A stretch of 64,000 bases of DNA, taken from the NCBI RefSeq assembly GCF_024298825.1, contig NZ_CP101153.1, positions 2,728,001 to 2,792,000 on the forward strand, read 5' to 3'. A program made the translations under genes and the position numbers. Source of the stretch: Haloglomus salinum. Its GTDB lineage: Archaea > Halobacteriota > Halobacteria > Halobacteriales > Haloarculaceae. Below the pieces are notes generated by a model. That model had not been told where the DNA came from. It made no database searches and saw nothing but the letters and a program-made list of their open reading frames with translations. Of this stretch, positions 1 to 8,069 are shown piece after piece. How positions within the stretch are numbered: the stretch's first letter is position 1; each line of letters starts with the position of its first letter.

Positions 1-384
1 CGGAAGGCCCGGGCGTTCGCCGTGAGCGTCCCCGTCATCTGGGTGCTCAACCTCGCCCGGAACGTCTTCATCGGCCTCGCGTTCGGCCAGCAGCGGATGC
101 AGTGGTTCGTCCCGCAGGTGATGGACCTGTTCGGCACCACGGACCCCCGGATGGTGTCGTACTTCCTCGCGGACCGCGTGCTCGCACAGTCGCTGTCGGT
201 GGTGGCGCTCGTGGTCGTCACCTACCTCGTCGTCCGCGAACTGCCGGAGGTGTTGACCGTCGTGGAGGACGTGCTGTTCGTGCTGACCGGCAGCGAGTAC
301 GACCTCGGCGCGGCGCTGGACGTGCCCGGCGCCGAGGAGGCCGACCCCGACCCGGCCGCGGTGCGGGCCGACGGCGGCGAGTGA
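1..384 (+). CDS. artA: Archaeosortase A, C-terminal part (5' end outside window)
   Basis: ArtA is a multi-pass membrane transpeptidase-like enzyme that processes PGF-CTERM surface proteins and links them to lipid at the cell surface. The reading frame is open from base 1, so the visible 127 residues are only the C-terminal portion; the GTG at 22 lies inside the gene. The two catalytic-type arginines known from ArtA (Arg214 and Arg253 in Haloferax volcanii, 39 residues apart) fit the Arg in NLARNVF and the Arg in LADRVL, which are also exactly 39 residues apart. Hydrophobic segments surround both. The catalytic Cys lies upstream of the window. A probable substrate with a PGF-CTERM tail is encoded at 13.6-14.7 kb. 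The assignment rests on sequence resemblance and the arginine spacing. Confidence 0.85.
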   Translation, partial: RKARAFAVSVPVIWVLNLARNVFIGLAFGQQRMQWFVPQVMDLFGTTDPRMVSYFLADRVLAQSLSVVALVVVTYLVVRELPEVLTVVEDVLFVLTGSEYDLGAALDVPGAEEADPDPAAVRADGGE

Positions 385-395
385 GGCCGACCGCC

Positions 396-1232
396 CTACG
401 CCAGTCGTTCGTCGGCCAGGTCGGCGGGTGCGTCGGCCAGTTCGACCAGCGCGTCGCGCTCGATGTAGTGCAGCTCGCCAGGGAGCACGAGCAGGTGGAG
501 CGGGTCGCCGAAGTCGCGTTCGGCCAGCGCCGCGAGTCGGTCCGCAGTGACGACGGGGTCGGGACTCCCGGCACGCGCGACCACGACGCCCAGTTCGTCG
601 CCGCGGCCGGCGTCGGTCAGCAACCCGGCGGCGGTGCTCGCGGCCATGTACTCGTCGGTCTCTGCGAGTTCGTGGTCGACCTTGATATCGAGGAAGCAGA
701 GCGTGTGGAGCCCGCGCTCCCGGTTGGCGCCGACGGTATCGAGGACGGAGTCGGGGACGCTCGCGGACTCCGTCCGCTCGCCGGAGGCGTCTTTCGACGC
801 CCGGCCACCGTGCGCGTACGGGAACGGGAGCGTCGTCGCCTTGCCGAAGCGGTAGTTCTGGAGGCCCGTCAGCGAGGCGGCCGCGGCCGCGGCCGTGGTC
901 CCGTGGACGACGCGCGTCTCGATGCCGCGCTCGTGGGCGCGCAGGCGCAGGTCGACGTGCGTGGTCGCGATCATCGTGTCGCCCGCGGTGCAGAAGACGA
1001 CATCACCCGACGCGGCGGCGTCGAGAATCGGGTCGGGCTCCTGCTCGACGCCCTCACGGGACCGGACCTCGACCGTGATGTCGTGGTGGGATTCGATGTC
1101 GTCGAGGGTCGCCCCTGCCAGCTTGCTGGTGTAGAACTCGGCGAAGACCTGGTCCGCCGTGCGGAGGGCGTCACGCCCCTCGACGGTGACCGAGCGCTCG
1201 TCCCAGAGGCCGAGGCCGACGAAGGTGAGCAT
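396..1232 (-). CDS. dphB: Diphthine synthase (DphB/Dph5 methyltransferase)
   Basis: SAM-dependent methyltransferase of the tetrapyrrole-methylase fold that methylates the modified histidine of elongation factor aEF-2 during diphthamide synthesis. The 278-residue length is normal. Family hallmarks are the N-terminus MLTFVGLGLWDE, the SAM-site stretch CTAGDTMIATTHVDLR and the block TTAAAAAASLTGLQNYRFG followed by LPFPY. The ATG at 1232 is chosen because it gives the canonical N-terminus; the frame stays open further upstream without similarity. It converges on artA, with 11 bases between the stop codons. Confidence 0.95.
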   Translation of the reverse strand: MLTFVGLGLWDERSVTVEGRDALRTADQVFAEFYTSKLAGATLDDIESHHDITVEVRSREGVEQEPDPILDAAASGDVVFCTAGDTMIATTHVDLRLRAHERGIETRVVHGTTAAAAAASLTGLQNYRFGKATTLPFPYAHGGRASKDASGERTESASVPDSVLDTVGANRERGLHTLCFLDIKVDHELAETDEYMAASTAAGLLTDAGRGDELGVVVARAGSPDPVVTADRLAALAERDFGDPLHLLVLPGELHYIERDALVELADAPADLADERLA

Positions 1233-1368
1233 ACACGCCCTCTCGGCGGTGTCCGAGCGTAAGCCTGGCGGAGCATGGGTGGCCGGGAGCAGACGGCGGC
1301 CGGAAGGTGGGTGAAGCCGCTGTTTGTGTCTGCCGGAGACGTATGCGTCGGGGGGACCAGGGAGTCGT

Positions 1369-2121
1369 ATGAACCGCAGAACGTACCTCGGCGCGCTTGC
1401 CGCCAGTGGGGCCGGGATGCTCGCCGGCTGTTCGGCACTCGGAGGAGCACAACCGGACCGGACCAGCGGGGAGCGTCGGCTCCAGTACGACGAGAACTCC
1501 GTCGGCTCGAACGCCCGCAACCCCGCGACCGTCGAGGCGTACCTCGACTCGATGGCCAGCACGTACGGTTCGATGGGCGTCTACGGCGAGGCAGGGGCCG
1601 ACCCGGAGGGCGACCTTCCTATCGGTGGCCTCTGGACGCAGCCGCTGGAACACGGGAGCGGGGTCGTCTCGAACCACGCGCTCGTTCTCCATCGGCTCCC
1701 GACGGCTCCGGACGGGACCCCGGCGGCCGCGCTCTGGCTCTGGAGCGCCATCGACCCGAGCGCCGCCGAGGATGCGACGGTCGAACGCATCGAGACCCAC
1801 GTCGACCTCCCCGGGGACGGGGCCGAGATGGGCATCTACGACCCCGGCGGCGACCGGCGGAGCGGCCAGGTCGACGCCTACACCGTCGGGACCGCTCGGA
1901 AGGACGTCGAGGGACTCTCCGCCTCGATGCCGCTGCCGGCCGGTCGGGTCGAACACGACCCGGACCGGACACAGGTGGGGGACGCCGGCGGCTACGCGCC
2001 GCTCTGGCGTGGGAGCCACGACGGCGCCGTCGGGCTTCTGGCGACCTGCGAGGTCAGGTGGCCCCCCTCGACGGACCAGCACCTGACGTGGTCGATGGCG
2101 GCCGAGACGACGGGGACCTGA
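1369..2121 (+). CDS. Tat-exported lipoprotein of unknown function
   Basis: Predicted exported lipoprotein of 250 residues. The N-terminus MNRRTYLGALAASG has a twin-arginine motif (Arg3-Arg4), and a lipobox LAGC places the lipidated Cys at residue 21, the usual haloarchaeal Tat-lipoprotein arrangement. The mature part is acidic and rich in aromatic and Asp residues, with no motif I recognise. The start at 1369 is chosen because it places the Tat motif at the very N-terminus; an in-frame ATG at 1324 would add 15 residues before it. The gene stands alone on the plus strand and converges with the acetyltransferase gene downstream. Confidence 0.85.
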   Translation: MNRRTYLGALAASGAGMLAGCSALGGAQPDRTSGERRLQYDENSVGSNARNPATVEAYLDSMASTYGSMGVYGEAGADPEGDLPIGGLWTQPLEHGSGVVSNHALVLHRLPTAPDGTPAAALWLWSAIDPSAAEDATVERIETHVDLPGDGAEMGIYDPGGDRRSGQVDAYTVGTARKDVEGLSASMPLPAGRVEHDPDRTQVGDAGGYAPLWRGSHDGAVGLLATCEVRWPPSTDQHLTWSMAAETTGT

Positions 2122-2136
2122 CGACGGCCCGGTTGG

Positions 2137-2721
2137 TCACGTTCCGGGTCCGGAGACGAGTGCGGGCGGGGCTGCACCCTCGCGGTCGTCGAGGAACGCA
2201 CGTTCGGCGTCGCTCAGCCCGTCTCGCCCCCGGAACCGGTCCAGCCCCTCGCGGTAACGCTCCCCGTCGGCGTCGGCGGGCCGGTCGGCGGGTCGCGCGA
2301 GGACCAGCTCCGCGAGGCCGCTCGCCTCGCCGGTCCACGCGAACCCGGCCTTGTACAGCGCCTCGTAGGAGAACGCGTTGTTGACGCCGATAGCGACCCG
2401 GTCGAATCCCTCCTCGGCCGCGCGCGCCGCGACGAACGCCGAGAGCCGGGCGCCCAGGCCGCCGCCGCGGGCGTCCTGCCGGACCGTCAGGTAGCGGAGC
2501 TTCAGCGTGTCCGGGTCGGTGCGGTCCGCGTCGAACGCCGCGGCGGCGCGGACCGCCTCGGAGTCGCCCGGGTCGCCACGTTCGGGCGCGTAGGCGACGG
2601 CCTTTCCCGTCGAGGACATCACGAACTTCCCGGCGTAGGCGAACCGCCGGTAGTCGAGCCGCAGCGTGGGGCCCTCGTCGGGCCACCCCAGGACCGTCAG
2701 CTCGACTGCCGGTTCGTCCAT
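2137..2721 (-). CDS. GNAT-family N-acetyltransferase
   Basis: Predicted acetyl-CoA-dependent N-acetyltransferase of 194 residues. The central stretch LRYLTVRQDARGGGLGARL is motif A of the GNAT fold; its R-x-x-G-x-G/A-type loop binds the CoA pyrophosphate. The following segment (VAIGVNNAFSYEALYKAGF) matches the beta5/alpha4 region, where substrates and CoA are held. The substrate cannot be told. The ATG at 2721 is preceded on the minus strand by a T-rich, TATA-like stretch near 2749, fitting a leaderless transcript. The C-terminal 50 residues are Asp/Arg/Pro-rich and probably outside the core fold. Confidence 0.8.
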   Translation of the reverse strand: MDEPAVELTVLGWPDEGPTLRLDYRRFAYAGKFVMSSTGKAVAYAPERGDPGDSEAVRAAAAFDADRTDPDTLKLRYLTVRQDARGGGLGARLSAFVAARAAEEGFDRVAIGVNNAFSYEALYKAGFAWTGEASGLAELVLARPADRPADADGERYREGLDRFRGRDGLSDAERAFLDDREGAAPPALVSGPGT

Positions 2722-2916
2722 GGTATGGCTCGCCCCCGGAAGGTGAAAACGGCAGCGCCCGGCCCCGGCTGTGGGGCGTCGATTATCGTGGTGAGCGCCG
2801 TATATTTCGAGTATTTTTGTCCTATCTCTGTAATCCATCCGAAAAGGGGGTAACGGGCTCCCGGGACGCTCGCCGGGAGCGAGGCGCACAAGTCGTCGGG
2901 TGCCAAAGCAGGTGGT

Positions 2917-3348
2917 ATGAGCACCGCCACCGCTCTCTCGTCCCGGTTCGACCGCTCGGCCACGACCGTCGGCCTCGCGCTGGTCGACCTGGTCCTCATC
3001 ATGGCGTTCTTCGTCCTCGGGGAGATCCAGCACGGGGGCGTCGCAGCCATCCCGAGTGCGCCGGTCGCCGCCGCGCCGTTCCTGCTCGGCTGGGTCGTCT
3101 CGACGGTCGTGCTGGGGCTGTACGGGCCGCCGTGGCGCGCGTCGCTGCAGGACGCCGCTGTCCGCACCGCCGGCGCGTGGACCGGCGCCGTCGCTATCGG
3201 CCAGCTCCTGCGGGACACCTCGTTCCTCCCGGGCAACGCCGACCCCGCGTTCATCCTCGTCTCGCTGGTCGTCGGGATGGTCCTGCTGGTGCCGTGGCGG
3301 CTTGTCGCCTTCCAGCTCGACCTGGCCGGAGTGGAACGGCAGGCTTAG
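2917..3348 (+). CDS. DUF3054 family membrane protein
   Basis: Small integral membrane protein of 143 residues with four hydrophobic segments (about residues 18-37, 48-68, 85-98 and 108-128). The layout and the LLGWVVSTVVLGLYGPPW block resemble DUF3054 proteins of actinobacteria and haloarchaea, whose function is unknown. No catalytic motif is visible. It is followed 25 bp later by trm5 on the same strand and may be co-transcribed with it. An AT-rich patch lies about 90-120 bases upstream. Confidence 0.75.
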   Translation: MSTATALSSRFDRSATTVGLALVDLVLIMAFFVLGEIQHGGVAAIPSAPVAAAPFLLGWVVSTVVLGLYGPPWRASLQDAAVRTAGAWTGAVAIGQLLRDTSFLPGNADPAFILVSLVVGMVLLVPWRLVAFQLDLAGVERQA

Positions 3349-3373
3349 GCCGTCCCATCGACGAGCAGTGGCC

Positions 3374-4387
3374 GTGACCGACGACCGCGACCGCCGGACG
3401 GAGCCCACGCCCTGCGTCCGCGTCCCCCGCGAGGAGGGCGAGGCGACCCGTGCGGCCCTCGCCGAGCGCGATATCATCGACGGCGACCACGAGATTACGG
3501 TCGCCGACGGAGCCCTCTTCATCCCCGTCACTGACCCGATGGCCGTCCCCGACGAGTTCGACGTGGTCTCCCACGAATCGCCCGTCCGCGAGGGGCAGAC
3601 CCTCCCCGAGGACATCCTCGGTTGGGCGCCCACCTACGAGCGCCTCGGGGAGGTCGTCATCCTCGACGAGGACGACCCCGAGCGCGCGCAGGCCGCGGCC
3701 GACGCCGTGATGGAGTCCTCGCTCCCCGCTGAGACGGTCGTCAACCGCGCCTCGAAGGTGAAAGGCGAGACGCGCGTCCGAGACTGGGACGTCCTCGCCG
3801 GCGACGGCACCGAGGCCGTCCACCGCGAGTACGGCTGCGAGTTCCTCGTCGACATCGCGGAGGTGTACTTCTCGCCGCGGCTCGCGACCGAGCGCCACCG
3901 CGTCGTCCAGCAGGTCGATGCCGCCGACCACGTGTTCGACATGTTCGCCGGCGTCGGCCCGTTCGTGATTCCGGCGGCGAAACGCGGGGCACGTTGCGTC
4001 GGCGTCGACCTCAATCCGGACGCGATTCGCTACCTCCGCGAGAACGCCCGCCGTAACGGCGTCGAAGAGCGCGTCACCGCCCACGAGGGTGACGTTCGAG
4101 ACGTAGTCGGCTGCGAGGGCTACGACGGCTGGGCCTCGCGCGTCGTGATGAACCTGCCTCACTCTGCCGACGCGTTCCTCGACACTGCAGTCCGGCTCGC
4201 CAGCGACGAGTGTGTCCTCCACTACTACGACATCCAGCACGAGGACGACCCGTTCGGTCCGGGGGAGAGCGCGATTCGCGATGCGGCCAGCGACGAGTAC
4301 GACGTGACCGTCGAGACGCGCCACGAGGTCCGGTCGTACGCCCCCCACGAACTGAACGTCTGTCTGGATGTGCGGCTCTCGCGCTGA
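3374..4387 (+). CDS. trm5: tRNA (guanine37-N1)-methyltransferase Trm5
   Basis: SAM-dependent enzyme that makes m1G37 next to the anticodon, preventing +1 frameshifting. The C-terminal class I methyltransferase domain shows motif I DMFAGVGPFVIPAAKRGA, the acidic VGVDLNPDAI and the NLP-type catalytic motif in VVMNLPHSADAFLD. The N-terminal part carries the conserved PCVRVPREEGE start and the VVNRASKVKGETRVRDW block typical of archaeal Trm5. Length is 337 residues from the GTG at 3374; another GTG at 3368 is two codons upstream. A tRNA gene follows 62 bp downstream on the same strand. Confidence 0.93.
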   Translation: MTDDRDRRTEPTPCVRVPREEGEATRAALAERDIIDGDHEITVADGALFIPVTDPMAVPDEFDVVSHESPVREGQTLPEDILGWAPTYERLGEVVILDEDDPERAQAAADAVMESSLPAETVVNRASKVKGETRVRDWDVLAGDGTEAVHREYGCEFLVDIAEVYFSPRLATERHRVVQQVDAADHVFDMFAGVGPFVIPAAKRGARCVGVDLNPDAIRYLRENARRNGVEERVTAHEGDVRDVVGCEGYDGWASRVVMNLPHSADAFLDTAVRLASDECVLHYYDIQHEDDPFGPGESAIRDAASDEYDVTVETRHEVRSYAPHELNVCLDVRLSR

Positions 4388-4415
4388 CCCCGATACCGTC
4401 GCACGGCTTCGGAAT

Positions 4416-4422
4416 CCTTATA
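4416..4422 (+). promoter_or_regulatory. TATA box of tRNA-Thr
   Basis: The sequence cttatac is centred about 30 bp before the first base of the tRNA, the normal archaeal TATA-to-start distance, in otherwise GC-rich DNA between the trm5 stop and the tRNA. Confidence 0.6.
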
Positions 4423-4449
4423 CTCCGCACCCGGTTTCCATCGTGTAGC

Positions 4450-4523
4450 GCCGGTGTAGCTCAGACTGGCAGAGCGATTCCTTCGTAAGGAATAGGCCGG
4501 GGGTTCAAATCCCTCCACCGGCT
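4450..4523 (+). tRNA. tRNA-Thr, anticodon CGT
   Basis: A complete cloverleaf can be folded by hand. The acceptor stem is GCCGGTG paired with CACCGGC, followed by discriminator T as expected for archaeal tRNA-Thr. The D-arm is GCTC/GAGC. The anticodon stem ATTCC/GGAAT holds the loop TTCGTAA (anticodon CGT, reading ACG). The variable loop is five bases, and the T-arm is GGGGG-TTCAAAT-CCCTC with one G-U pair. There is no intron and no encoded CCA. Length is 74 nt. Confidence 0.96.
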
Positions 4524-4555
4524 TTCTGCTGCGAACGAACGTGAGCAGCGAAAGC
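4521..4555 (+). terminator. Imperfect hairpin directly after tRNA-Thr
   Basis: The bases gctttctgctgc and gcagcgaaagc form near-complementary arms (one bulged T) around an AT-containing loop, starting in the last bases of the tRNA. Possible roles are 3'-end formation or a remnant of an insertion event; the sequence does not decide. Confidence 0.35.
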
Positions 4556-4601
4556 CGTCGAGGGATTCGAACCAGAGAGTGAAGCGTCGCGGAACGACCG
4601 A

Positions 4602-4625
4602 GGTTCACAGTCCCCTCCACCGGCT
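4602..4625 (+). repeat. Degenerate duplicate of the tRNA-Thr 3' end
   Basis: This stretch repeats the T-arm and acceptor 3' part of the upstream tRNA. The last 13 bases (ccctccaccggct) are identical to tRNA bases 4511-4523, 102 bp away, while the T-loop part is degenerate. Between the copies, 4560-4573 reads as the reverse complement of a canonical T-arm (GGTTCGAATCCCTC). No complete second tRNA can be folded. Duplicated tRNA 3' ends are the usual footprint of integrase-mediated insertion, so this may be a relic attachment site. Confidence 0.55.
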
Positions 4626-4718
4626 CTCGCGTACCTGCGGCGCGCGAGGAATACGAACAGACCGTCGAGGGCGTTTGCATTGTTCTTCCGGTCGGCGGAA
4701 TTCGCCGGTGGTGACCTC

Positions 4719-6173
4719 TCAGGCCTCCATTGTCGATGCGGTGGCGTCCTCGTCGAGGAAGCCGTGGTCGGCCAGCACGTCGTCGATGACGGTGAAGAAG
4801 TCGTGTTCGGGGTCGAGCGTGTTCGCGACGCCGTCGGTGATCGCCATCACGCGCAGTACGAGTACGAGGTCGGGTGGGAGCGTGAACGGCAGCTCGTAGA
4901 ACGCCTCCTCGAGCTCGTCGACGAGGGACTCGAACTCCCGGGCGTCGAACTCGCCGGCGTGCAGGCGCTGGACGAACCGTTCGACGACCTCGCCGAGGGC
5001 GTCGTCGCCGGTCTCGGCGGCAGCCGGGTCGAGCGTCCCCAGTTCGATGAGTGACTCGAGGATGGCGTCGACAGCTCCTCGGTTGATGGCCACGAAGAAG
5101 TCGACGATGCCGGACCGCAGTTCGGGGTCGAGGACGCCGGCCATCCCGAAATCGTAGAGGACGATGGTGCCGTCGGGCTGGACCGCGACGTTCCCGGGGT
5201 GCGGGTCGGCGTGGAAGATGCCGTCGACGAGCGTCATCTGCAGGTAGAGCTCCCGTAGCGTGTTCGCGAGGTCGGCGCGGTCGATGGCCATCGAATCGAG
5301 CGCCTCGTGTTCCGAGACCTTCGTCCCGTCGACGTACTCCATCGTCAGCACGCGCTCGGTGGTGTGTGAGTCGACGGCCGCGGGAATCTTGACCCGGTCG
5401 TCGTTCCCGAAGCGCTCCCGGATGCGCTCCATGATATCGGCCTCGCGTTCGTAGTCCAGTTCCTCACGGAGCGTATCGGCGAACTGGTCGACGATGGTCT
5501 CGAGGGTGAACGCCCGGCCGTCGTCGAGGAACGCGGTGGCGACCGGTACGGCGGACTCGACCAGGCGCAGGTCCCGCTGGACACGCTTCTCGATGTCCGG
5601 GCGCCGAACCTTCACCGCGACCGTCTCGCCGTCGAGTTCGGCGCGGTACACCTGTCCGAGACTCGCGCCCGCCAGCGGCTCCCGCTCGAAGTCGTCGAAC
5701 ACCTCGTCGACGGGGCCGAGTTCCGCCTCGATGACGCCCTCGACGCGGTCCCAGGGTGCCGGCGGCACCTGGTCCTGCAGCTCCTCGAGGGCGCCGACAT
5801 ACTCCTCCGGGACGAGGTCGGGCCGCACCGACAGCGTCTGCCCCAGCTTCACGAACGCCGGGCCGAGGTCGGTGAACGCGTCCCGGAGCTGTTCACCGCG
5901 GCGCGCCCGCTGTTCGCTCGATGTCTCCCGCCGCTGGTCCCGGGCGAGCCCCGTCACGACCGGGGCGGTCGTCAGTGCGATGTCGGTCGCACGCGGCCAC
6001 TCGGTGAGGAGCAACGGGTCCTCGACGAACATGTCGATGCTCCGCTTCGAGGCCTCGTACCCCTGTAGCGTCGTCTCCATCCCCGTCACACCGAGAGCGA
6101 GTCCCCGCGAGGTGACCGCCAGCCCCGACTCGAAGGCGGAGAGCCCCCCTTTGACCGCGTACTGCAGTGGCAT
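4719..6173 (-). CDS. UbiB/ABC1/AarF family atypical kinase-like protein
   Basis: Member of the ABC1/UbiB (ADCK) protein-kinase-like family, associated with isoprenoid-quinone metabolism and lipid binding; direct substrates are poorly known. Visible motifs are the family-specific KxGQ region (AFVKLGQTLSVRPDLVP), the Ala-rich nucleotide loop AGASLGQVY, the invariant Lys in VAVKVRRPDIE, the catalytic block HADPHPGN and the metal-binding YDFGM. Length is 484 residues. The ATG at 6173 gives a sensible N-terminus; the frame is open 11 codons further. A second paralog lies at 34.3-36.0 kb. Both lack an obvious N-terminal export signal. Confidence 0.92.
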   Translation of the reverse strand: MPLQYAVKGGLSAFESGLAVTSRGLALGVTGMETTLQGYEASKRSIDMFVEDPLLLTEWPRATDIALTTAPVVTGLARDQRRETSSEQRARRGEQLRDAFTDLGPAFVKLGQTLSVRPDLVPEEYVGALEELQDQVPPAPWDRVEGVIEAELGPVDEVFDDFEREPLAGASLGQVYRAELDGETVAVKVRRPDIEKRVQRDLRLVESAVPVATAFLDDGRAFTLETIVDQFADTLREELDYEREADIMERIRERFGNDDRVKIPAAVDSHTTERVLTMEYVDGTKVSEHEALDSMAIDRADLANTLRELYLQMTLVDGIFHADPHPGNVAVQPDGTIVLYDFGMAGVLDPELRSGIVDFFVAINRGAVDAILESLIELGTLDPAAAETGDDALGEVVERFVQRLHAGEFDAREFESLVDELEEAFYELPFTLPPDLVLVLRVMAITDGVANTLDPEHDFFTVIDDVLADHGFLDEDATASTMEA

Positions 6174-6442
6174 CGCTGGTTCTGGAGAGGTGTAGGGTCG
6201 CCACACGGCTCAATCTTCGGCAGGTCATCTAAGGGAGTATAAAGACCTGTCCGCCGTCGGGGGCGCTCGGGTCGACCGGTCCAGAGTCGTCCTCGTTGAT
6301 ACCACATGCCGCACCGAGACGGAGCGCTCCCAGGGCGGGACATCGACCACTCGTGCCCCACCTGCCGTCGCCAGCCGTACCGAGGTCCCCCTGAACAGCA
6401 GAACCAAATGGGTCGCCTCGGAATATCGGGTAGACTGCTCAG
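6174..6442. promoter_or_regulatory. Divergent promoter region between UbiB-like and TRAM genes
   Basis: A 269-bp gap between divergently read genes. It contains an AT-rich stretch around 6228-6246 (ctaagggagtataaagac) that could serve as a TATA element for either direction. No convincing gene or palindrome was found in it. Confidence 0.4.
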
Positions 6443-6856
6443 ATGGAGATTCCGGACCAACTACGATGTCTGTTCTCGGCGCAGGTGACTGAAGCGGACG
6501 GGACGTATCGGCTCGAGATTCCCGACCAGGAGGTACAGCTCGGCGAGCTCTCGGAGGGTGAAACGTATCGCGTGGCCCTTCTCGACGCCGCCTCCGACAC
6601 GGGGGATGGGCGAGCGACGACCGAGCCAGCCCGTGAGGGCGACCACCCCGAACCGCCAGTCGAGGAGGGCGAAACGCTGACTGTCGATATCGAAGACATC
6701 GGTGACCAGGGGGACGGCATCACCAGGGTCGAACGCGGGTTCGTTGTCATCGTTCCCGACACCGAACAGGGCGAGCGTGTCAGAATCGAGATCACGGATG
6801 TCCAGCAGACCGTGGCGTTTGCCGATGTCGTCGAGCGACTGAGCTACTACGAATAG
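6443..6856 (+). CDS. TRAM-domain protein (probable RNA-binding)
   Basis: Protein of 137 residues whose second half (about residues 75-135) fits a TRAM domain: VEEGETLTVDIEDIGDQGDG, followed by GFVVIVPDTEQGERVRIEITDV and a final FADVVE. TRAM domains are small beta-barrels that bind RNA, and stand-alone versions are common in archaea, where some act as RNA chaperones. The N-terminal half (MEIPDQLRCLFSAQV, then EIPDQEVQLGELSEGETYRVALL) is short, acidic and of unknown role. The ATG at 6443 is the first plausible start. It is monocistronic. Confidence 0.85.
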   Translation: MEIPDQLRCLFSAQVTEADGTYRLEIPDQEVQLGELSEGETYRVALLDAASDTGDGRATTEPAREGDHPEPPVEEGETLTVDIEDIGDQGDGITRVERGFVVIVPDTEQGERVRIEITDVQQTVAFADVVERLSYYE

Positions 6857-7090
6857 GGCGCGAGCGCCGCTGTTCCTGCCATCGCGTGGCGGTCATCGAG
6901 TGCCGACCGATTCGTCCTCACCAGTCAGCACGCTCGGTGACCGTGGCCCGATGCGAGAAGCCCTAAGTAGTCGGGGAGTCACCCCACAGACGGAATCCTG
7001 ATCCAGTGCGCTACCAGGGTGTTACAGCCCGGGCCGCTCTGGCAGGTAGGATGGCGTAACCCAGTCATCCGCCCACCATTCATCCGGCTT

Positions 7091-7957
7091 TCATATCTCG
7101 ACCGTCTCGACCTCCCGGTTCAGCCCTCGAACCACTCCGTACAGCGTCTCCGGTGTCTCCACCAGTACGCCCTCACCCCGGGAGCGGGATTCGTTCCGAC
7201 GGATGATGTTTCCACAGACGACGTTCCCGTCGCGGACCGGTTCGGTCTGCATCGAGTGGCCGACGACCTGTGGCGGGGCCGACGAGTCGAGGTGCCTGAA
7301 GTCCAGCCAGCAACAGCCGGCACCGGGACTACGGGCGCCCGATTCGCCGAGGCCGAACAGCCGGTCGTACTCCGCCTCGACGCGGTCCTGCACCGCCGGC
7401 TCGTCGTCGGTCCCCAGGGCCGACCGGAGCTCGCTCGCTGCGGCTCGAAGCTCGTCGTTGAGCGTCGCGGCGTCGAACGGCTCGTTGCTACCCGCGTGGG
7501 AGTAGGTGTACGCGTAGCCCTCGAACGCGGCGGTTACGTCGCCGTCGCCGATGCGGTCGAGGAACGCCCGGCGGGCGTCCCGGTCCAGGTCCGTCGAGAA
7601 CGCGCTCGGCCACCGGACCTGCTCGGGAAGGAGGATGGCCTGCTCGTGGTTGCCGAGGTGGTAGCGCACCCGCCCGGGTGGTGCCTCCTCGACGAGCCGC
7701 CACACGAGGTCCAGACACGCCTCGTTCTCGGGGCCGCGGTCGACGAGGTCGCCGTTGACGACGAGCACGTGGTCGTTGCCGGCCCAGTGGAGTCGTCCCT
7801 CGTCGTCCGCGGTGACGACGGGGTCGAACCGGTCGCTCTCGCCGACGGCGAGCAGGGCACTGCGTGCCTCGTCGAGGTAGCCGTGAACGTCGCTGATGTG
7901 GACGATACGTGGCGTTCCGTCGAACGCGTCGACGCTGTGGATACGCGCTTGTCTCAC
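7091..7957 (-). CDS. Calcineurin-like metallophosphoesterase
   Basis: Predicted metal-dependent phosphoesterase of 288 residues, similar in layout to Ser/Thr protein phosphatases and ApaH-like enzymes. The conserved metal-site blocks are present in order: ISDVHG (near residue 21), VNGDLVDRGPEN, and YHLGNHEQAI; a later His lies in YSHAGS. The C-terminal segment with CCWLDFRHLDSS, GHSMQTEPV and GNIIRRN probably supplies the remaining His ligands. No signal peptide is present, so it should be cytoplasmic. The substrate cannot be inferred. It is divergent from the AlaX-like gene downstream, with about 110 bp between starts. Confidence 0.85.
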   Translation of the reverse strand: MRQARIHSVDAFDGTPRIVHISDVHGYLDEARSALLAVGESDRFDPVVTADDEGRLHWAGNDHVLVVNGDLVDRGPENEACLDLVWRLVEEAPPGRVRYHLGNHEQAILLPEQVRWPSAFSTDLDRDARRAFLDRIGDGDVTAAFEGYAYTYSHAGSNEPFDAATLNDELRAAASELRSALGTDDEPAVQDRVEAEYDRLFGLGESGARSPGAGCCWLDFRHLDSSAPPQVVGHSMQTEPVRDGNVVCGNIIRRNESRSRGEGVLVETPETLYGVVRGLNREVETVEI

Positions 7958-8069
7958 GTTCTGCCTCCGGTCGGGAATGGTGCCGCCGGCCTGAACAGTC
8001 CTCCGCTGCCCCGGCGACGCCGACCGGGCTATCGCCAGCGGTTAGCCGGTCGGCCGCGTGGGCCCGGAC

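Noticed and set aside
4602-4625. Second tRNA gene
   Set aside because: Only the T-arm/acceptor 3' part is present; no D-arm or anticodon arm can be folded.
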